In this document: one piece after another, positions 60,887 through 64,000 of the stretch
How positions within the stretch are numbered: the first letter of the stretch is position 1
Layout: each line of letters begins with the position of its first letter
Origin: Micrococcaceae bacterium Sec5.8
GTDB taxonomy: Bacteria > Actinomycetota > Actinomycetes > Actinomycetales > Micrococcaceae
Assembly: GCA_039636775.1 (NCBI GenBank)
Contig: CP143429.1
Coordinates: 2,542,001 to 2,606,000, forward strand
DNA length: 64,000 nt
Reading direction: 5' to 3'
Notes under the pieces: generated by a model
What the model saw: only the letters and a program-made list of their open reading frames with translations
Told to the model about the DNA's origin: nothing
Database searches by the model: none
Program-made: the position numbers and the translations under genes

Positions 60887-61884
60887 TAGAACAGCACCCG
60901 TGCGAGGTTCTGCCGTGCTTTTGCGACGCGGTCATCGCCGGTGCCGACGACGTCGAACAGTTCCAGCAGCCGTACCCGTGCCGTTTCCCGTTCCGGACCG
61001 AAATTCCTGCCGATGAACGCGACGATCCGCCCCAGGCCGTCCTCGACGTGGCCGCCGGCGACGTCGACGTCGGCCACGGCGAGCTGGGCTTCCAGGTTGT
61101 CCGGCTCGGTGGCGGCCTTCTGGCGCAGAGCCTCGGTGTCCGTTGCCGAGAGCGGCTGGAGCCGGCCCATCAGCTCCACCTGGGCAAGGCCGGCCTTGGC
61201 GTCGGCGTCGGCCGGCATCTCCAGGAGGGCCTGGCGGTAGGCGTCCGCGGCTGCGGCGTAGTCACCCTCCTCTATCGCATCGAACGCTTTCTGGTGCAGG
61301 GGCGGGAGCGGCGGAACCTCAGGCTCGGTGTCGCCTGGTCCGCCCGCACCGATCCGTCCGGTGACGCCGTTGGCGGAGGCAACCTTGAGCAGTTCATCGA
61401 GCAGAGTGCGGACCTGCGGCTCCTCGGCACCGCCTTGGAAGAGCGGAACCGGCTGGCCCTTGACGAGGGCAACGGCGGTGGGCACGGCCTGGACCTGGAA
61501 CGCCTGGGCGAGTTGGGGGAACGCCTCGACGTCCGCGGCACCGAGAACCAGTTGCCCCGAGTAGCTGTCCACAATCCGTTCGAGGACGTCCACCAGGTCC
61601 GCGGATCCCGGGGAATAGGCGGCCCACAGGGCCACAACCACCGGCACCTGGGCCGACAGCTCCACGAGTTCCTGGAAGTTTGCCTCGGTGATGTCCACCC
61701 GGAGCGGCCGGCCGGATCGCTCCGTTCCGCCGTCTCCACCGGCCGGCGCGCCCGGCACCTCGGGCGCACCCGTTCCGGACGGCGGTGCAGGGCGCTGTTT
61801 CAGTGAGGAGAGGTCGACGGCGCCCCGCAGGTTCAGCGGGTTGGCAGCAGCTGGCGGGACGGGACGGGAAGCTGGCGAAGTCAT
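60886..61884 (-). CDS. YbbN/CnoX-like thioredoxin-fold co-chaperone without CxxC
   Basis: 332 residues: a Pro/Gly-rich N-terminus, a thioredoxin-like domain (about 60-170) and a TPR-like C-terminal part (HQKAFDAIEEGDYAAAADAYRQALLEMPADADAKAGLAQVELM...). In place of the WCGPC active site it has WAAYSPGSADL, so it has no redox pair. Thioredoxin-plus-TPR architecture matches YbbN, a chaperone-type holdase. TAGAGT lies 6 nt before the ATG. Confidence 0.88.
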   Translation of the reverse strand: MTSPASRPVPPAAANPLNLRGAVDLSSLKQRPAPPSGTGAPEVPGAPAGGDGGTERSGRPLRVDITEANFQELVELSAQVPVVVALWAAYSPGSADLVDVLERIVDSYSGQLVLGAADVEAFPQLAQAFQVQAVPTAVALVKGQPVPLFQGGAEEPQVRTLLDELLKVASANGVTGRIGAGGPGDTEPEVPPLPPLHQKAFDAIEEGDYAAAADAYRQALLEMPADADAKAGLAQVELMGRLQPLSATDTEALRQKAATEPDNLEAQLAVADVDVAGGHVEDGLGRIVAFIGRNFGPERETARVRLLELFDVVGTGDDRVAKARQNLARVLF

Positions 61885-61971
61885 GGTTCCACTCTAGCCA
61901 CAACGCCCCGGGCTAATGCCACTCGACCCGGGGCCATTTGATCCGGCCCCGGGCCAGGGGGTCCACAACGG

Positions 61972-62000
61972 AAGGACCCGGCCTGGGCGGCCGGGTCCTT
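61972..62000 (-). terminator. Hairpin between the membrane protein and the YbbN-like gene
   Basis: Perfect 12-bp arms AAGGACCCGGCC and GGCCGGGTCCTT with loop TGGGC. It lies 50 bp past the stop of the leftward membrane-protein gene. There is no U-run on that strand, so termination would depend on the stem alone. Confidence 0.55.
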
Positions 62001-62002
62001 TC

Positions 62003-62047
62003 GGGTCGTGCAGTTTAGGTTCGTGCAATTGAGGTTCGTGCAGTCGC
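62003..62047. repeat. Three imperfect 15-bp tandem repeats at the 3' end of the membrane-protein gene
   Basis: Units 62003-62017, 62018-62032 and 62033-62047 share the core GG(G/T)TCGTGCA followed by variable bases. They begin two bases after the stop codon of the leftward gene and end at the terminator-like hairpin, so they form its 3' untranslated region. Confidence 0.7.
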
Positions 62048-62049
62048 CG

Positions 62050-63804
62050 TTACTTGAAGTTGGCTCCCACGAGCCCCCGGGTGGCGGCCACCAGTTTCAT
62101 CGGGTCCTGGGACCCGGCCGGAGGGATGTAGACGGCTACGGACTCGGCAAAGTTCAGGACCATGCCGGTACTGGTCTCCTTGCCGCCGGCGAGGGCCGCG
62201 GCGTCGTCACCGATCGTCAGCTTGTCACCGGCGGCCTTGGGGGTGCCGTCGAACCCGAAGTCGAGGCGGCCCAGGGCCAAGGCCCCGCCGTCGGCGGTCT
62301 TGAACACCACGAGGCTGTCCGGCCCGATCGTGTGGGAGAAGGAGAACGTGCCGTTGACCCCTGAGTTCACCACGTCCGTCTGGTAGGCCAGAGTGTCCGC
62401 AATGTACGGGGAGGATGCACCCTCGGCGAGCTTGTCCTTGAACGCGGAATCGGCTGATTTCAGCCGGTCGCCCAGCCCTGCGAGCGCTTCCTCGCCGCTG
62501 TACAACAGGCCGGTTTTATCCGAGGGTGCCAGCGTCCCGGTGCCGCCGCGGGTGATCTCCGGGAAGGTGGTGCCCGGCTGCAGCGGCGTGGCCAGGACCA
62601 GATTGTAGTTCTCCCGCGGGGCGGTCTGGGTCAGGGTAAGCAGCTGGGGAACGACGTTGCCCTCGCCCTGCGTGACCGCCAAAACCGTGCGCGGCCAGGA
62701 GCGGTTGTCGGGGATAACGGTGGTGAGAAGCTTGGTGGCGCGGACCGGCATCCGGGCCTCGTAAGAGCCCACCTGGGAGCGGATCCTATAGTTTTGCGTG
62801 CGGACATTGATCTCGGTCCCCGCCACGCGGGACGCCAGCTTGCCGGCGTCCTTGGCGGCGTCGCCGGCATCCACGGCACTCGCGACTTGTTCGAGGATGC
62901 GGCGGACCTGCGCATCGATCAGGACCGGGGAAGCGGGGGCCTGCCCGGCGGCTGCGGAAGAAGCGCTCGGCGACGGCGTCGGCGTTTGGCTGGCCTGCGC
63001 GGCAACACCGCTGCCGGCGAGCGCGGTGGCCGTCAGTACCGCGGCAACCGCCCCGGTGCGACGGCGGCGCTTGGCTGCGGGGACCGGAGCAGCAGCGAGC
63101 TGCTCGGTGGTGTTTTTCGGCTCATCCCCTGCGGTGCCGGCCGCAGGAGCCGTTCCCGGGGCCGCGGCGGCTTTCCCGCCCGTCCCGGTGCGTTTGCCGG
63201 ACTTGGGCTTGAGCGCAAGGAGCACCGCACCGGCCAGGATCAGCAGGCCGCCAAGAACCATCAACGGAATGGCCCACGGAGTGGACGTGTCGTTCGGGAA
63301 GGTCATGCTGATGGAACTGGGGGCGGGCTTGGTCCCGTCTGCTGCCAGCAGCAAGGACCAGTCACCGTCCGCCGGCGGGGTCCAGTTGTACTTCAGCTCG
63401 CCACTGGCGTCTTCCGTACTCACCCACAGATCCGAGCCGGCCGGCGAGGGCGCCGTGGCGTCGCCGTCGGTATGCGTCAACTGCAGCGCCTTGCTGTCCT
63501 CGGAGACACCCGAGACAGTGTTGTGCGCAGTGTTCCCCACCCACGCTTGAACATCGTCCGGCCGTCCGGCCGCGAGCATAAAGCTGCCCTCACCCTTGAC
63601 GTTGATGGTCACCGTGCCGTCGTGGAGCGTGCGGAGTTTCCCGTCAAACACGGTCAGCGGCGCATCGGTACCGGCGGGTGCACTGGCGGTGACGGTCTCC
63701 GGCGGAGCCCAAAAGGTCTTCTGGCCAATGCCGGCCAGCAGTGTCAGGAGGCCCAGCAGCAGTACTGCAACTGCAGTCTTGAAACGCAAAATATTACCTA
63801 TCAT
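62050..63804 (-). CDS. Large membrane-anchored extracytoplasmic protein, unknown function
   Basis: 584 residues. N-terminal membrane segment (TAVAVLLLGLLTLLAGI), an extracytoplasmic domain of about 140 residues, a second segment (WAIPLMVLGGLLILAGAVLLAL), a Gly/Ala/Pro/Thr-rich cytoplasmic linker ending in KRRRRTG, a third segment (AVAAVLTATALAGSGVAAQA) and a C-terminal domain of about 300 residues, presumably outside. No enzymatic motif recognised. The third segment with its preceding basic cluster looks like an internal signal sequence, as if two secreted modules were fused. It precedes the YbbN-like gene on the same strand. Confidence 0.8.
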   Translation of the reverse strand: MIGNILRFKTAVAVLLLGLLTLLAGIGQKTFWAPPETVTASAPAGTDAPLTVFDGKLRTLHDGTVTINVKGEGSFMLAAGRPDDVQAWVGNTAHNTVSGVSEDSKALQLTHTDGDATAPSPAGSDLWVSTEDASGELKYNWTPPADGDWSLLLAADGTKPAPSSISMTFPNDTSTPWAIPLMVLGGLLILAGAVLLALKPKSGKRTGTGGKAAAAPGTAPAAGTAGDEPKNTTEQLAAAPVPAAKRRRRTGAVAAVLTATALAGSGVAAQASQTPTPSPSASSAAAGQAPASPVLIDAQVRRILEQVASAVDAGDAAKDAGKLASRVAGTEINVRTQNYRIRSQVGSYEARMPVRATKLLTTVIPDNRSWPRTVLAVTQGEGNVVPQLLTLTQTAPRENYNLVLATPLQPGTTFPEITRGGTGTLAPSDKTGLLYSGEEALAGLGDRLKSADSAFKDKLAEGASSPYIADTLAYQTDVVNSGVNGTFSFSHTIGPDSLVVFKTADGGALALGRLDFGFDGTPKAAGDKLTIGDDAAALAGGKETSTGMVLNFAESVAVYIPPAGSQDPMKLVAATRGLVGANFK

Positions 63805-63826
63805 CAGCGGACACTTAGCTTCAATA

Positions 63827-63842
63827 GTAACCAGTTTGTTAC
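63827..63842. promoter_or_regulatory. Inverted repeat in the promoter region of the membrane-protein gene
   Basis: GTAAC-CAGTTT-GTTAC lies 23 bp before the leftward start codon, and TTGACA on the minus strand lies about 20 bp further upstream. It could be an operator placed at or near the -10. No regulator is encoded next to it inside the window. Confidence 0.35.
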
Positions 63843-64000
63843 CACAGAGTCAGATCGGTCCGGTTGTCAATTCCTTCGGCGGCACCTTTCCCGGTTGTCC
63901 GGGCGCGCAGCAACAAGCCTGCTGATAGTGTTTGCGAAGATCATCACACGGGGGCCGCTACCGCGTCCCCCGCCGGTTTTAACAGCAAAAAGGGCATTTA
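63843..64000. other. Right-edge non-coding sequence with a G/C hairpin
   Basis: No coding frame is supported. CGGGGG (63949-63954) and CCCCCG (63967-63972) form a stem with a 12-nt loop, followed on the plus strand by CCGGTTTT. It could be a terminator or the structured leader of a rightward gene beyond the edge. I could not match it to a known riboswitch by eye. Confidence 0.3.

Overview
The window is high-GC, gene-dense DNA with actinobacterial gene content: an rph-rdgB-murI block, clpS-DUF2017, DUF3039 beside an SF2 helicase, and an nrtR-nadABC operon. Protein sequences and gene order fit a member of the Micrococcaceae (Arthrobacter/Pseudarthrobacter type). This is inference from recognised families, not a database result. 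I found no rRNA, tRNA, CRISPR array or intact insertion sequence.

Layout. 1-5.9 kb (minus): the 5' two thirds of a Pls-type membrane peptide synthetase (adenylation, carrier and membrane domains), with an aspartate kinase and an EctB-type diaminobutyrate aminotransferase upstream. ectA and ectC are absent. I read this as a candidate diaminobutyrate homopolymer cassette, and it is the most interesting part of the window. 6-16 kb: methyltransferase, secreted M28 peptidase, a divergent MFS/LLM-MarR module with a perfect palindromic operator, transglutaminase, lipoprotein, M20 peptidase, DUF1684 and GtrA. 16-22 kb (minus): nrtR-nadA-nadB-nadC-cysteine desulfurase, every junction overlapping by 4 bp, with a long inverted repeat upstream that is probably the NrtR operator. 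22-29 kb: DUF2945, sulfide:quinone oxidoreductase, Lrp regulator, amino acid permease, and a 2-oxoacid dehydrogenase operon whose E2 is reduced to a lone lipoyl domain followed by an alpha/beta hydrolase.

29-46 kb: lipoprotein, MHS-family transporter, IclR, MFS, sbcCD, aquaporin, an ADP-ribosylglycohydrolase-fold protein that has lost catalytic aspartates, DUF4395, a DEDDh exonuclease, DedA, then the murI-MBL and rph-rdgB pairs. 46-49 kb: a copper-linked block with a CsoR-type box inside a promoter, a 5'-truncated copZ, DUF6153, DUF305 and a BNR-repeat lipoprotein that appears to start at CTG. 49-50.5 kb: a small decayed patch with a broken spore-photolyase-like gene and a phosphotransferase. 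50.5-64 kb: DUF2017, clpS, pncB-pncA, a small lipoprotein with a strong terminator, SF2 helicase, DUF3039, nagB, an ABC exporter pair, YqjM-like oxidoreductase, YbbN-like protein and a large membrane protein.

Two themes run across the window. NAD metabolism is unusually well represented: de novo synthesis, salvage by pncA/pncB, and a dedicated regulator. At least seventeen genes have a TANNNT hexamer 6-9 nt before the start codon, most of them without a clear Shine-Dalgarno, so leaderless transcription seems common; I used this to choose several start codons.
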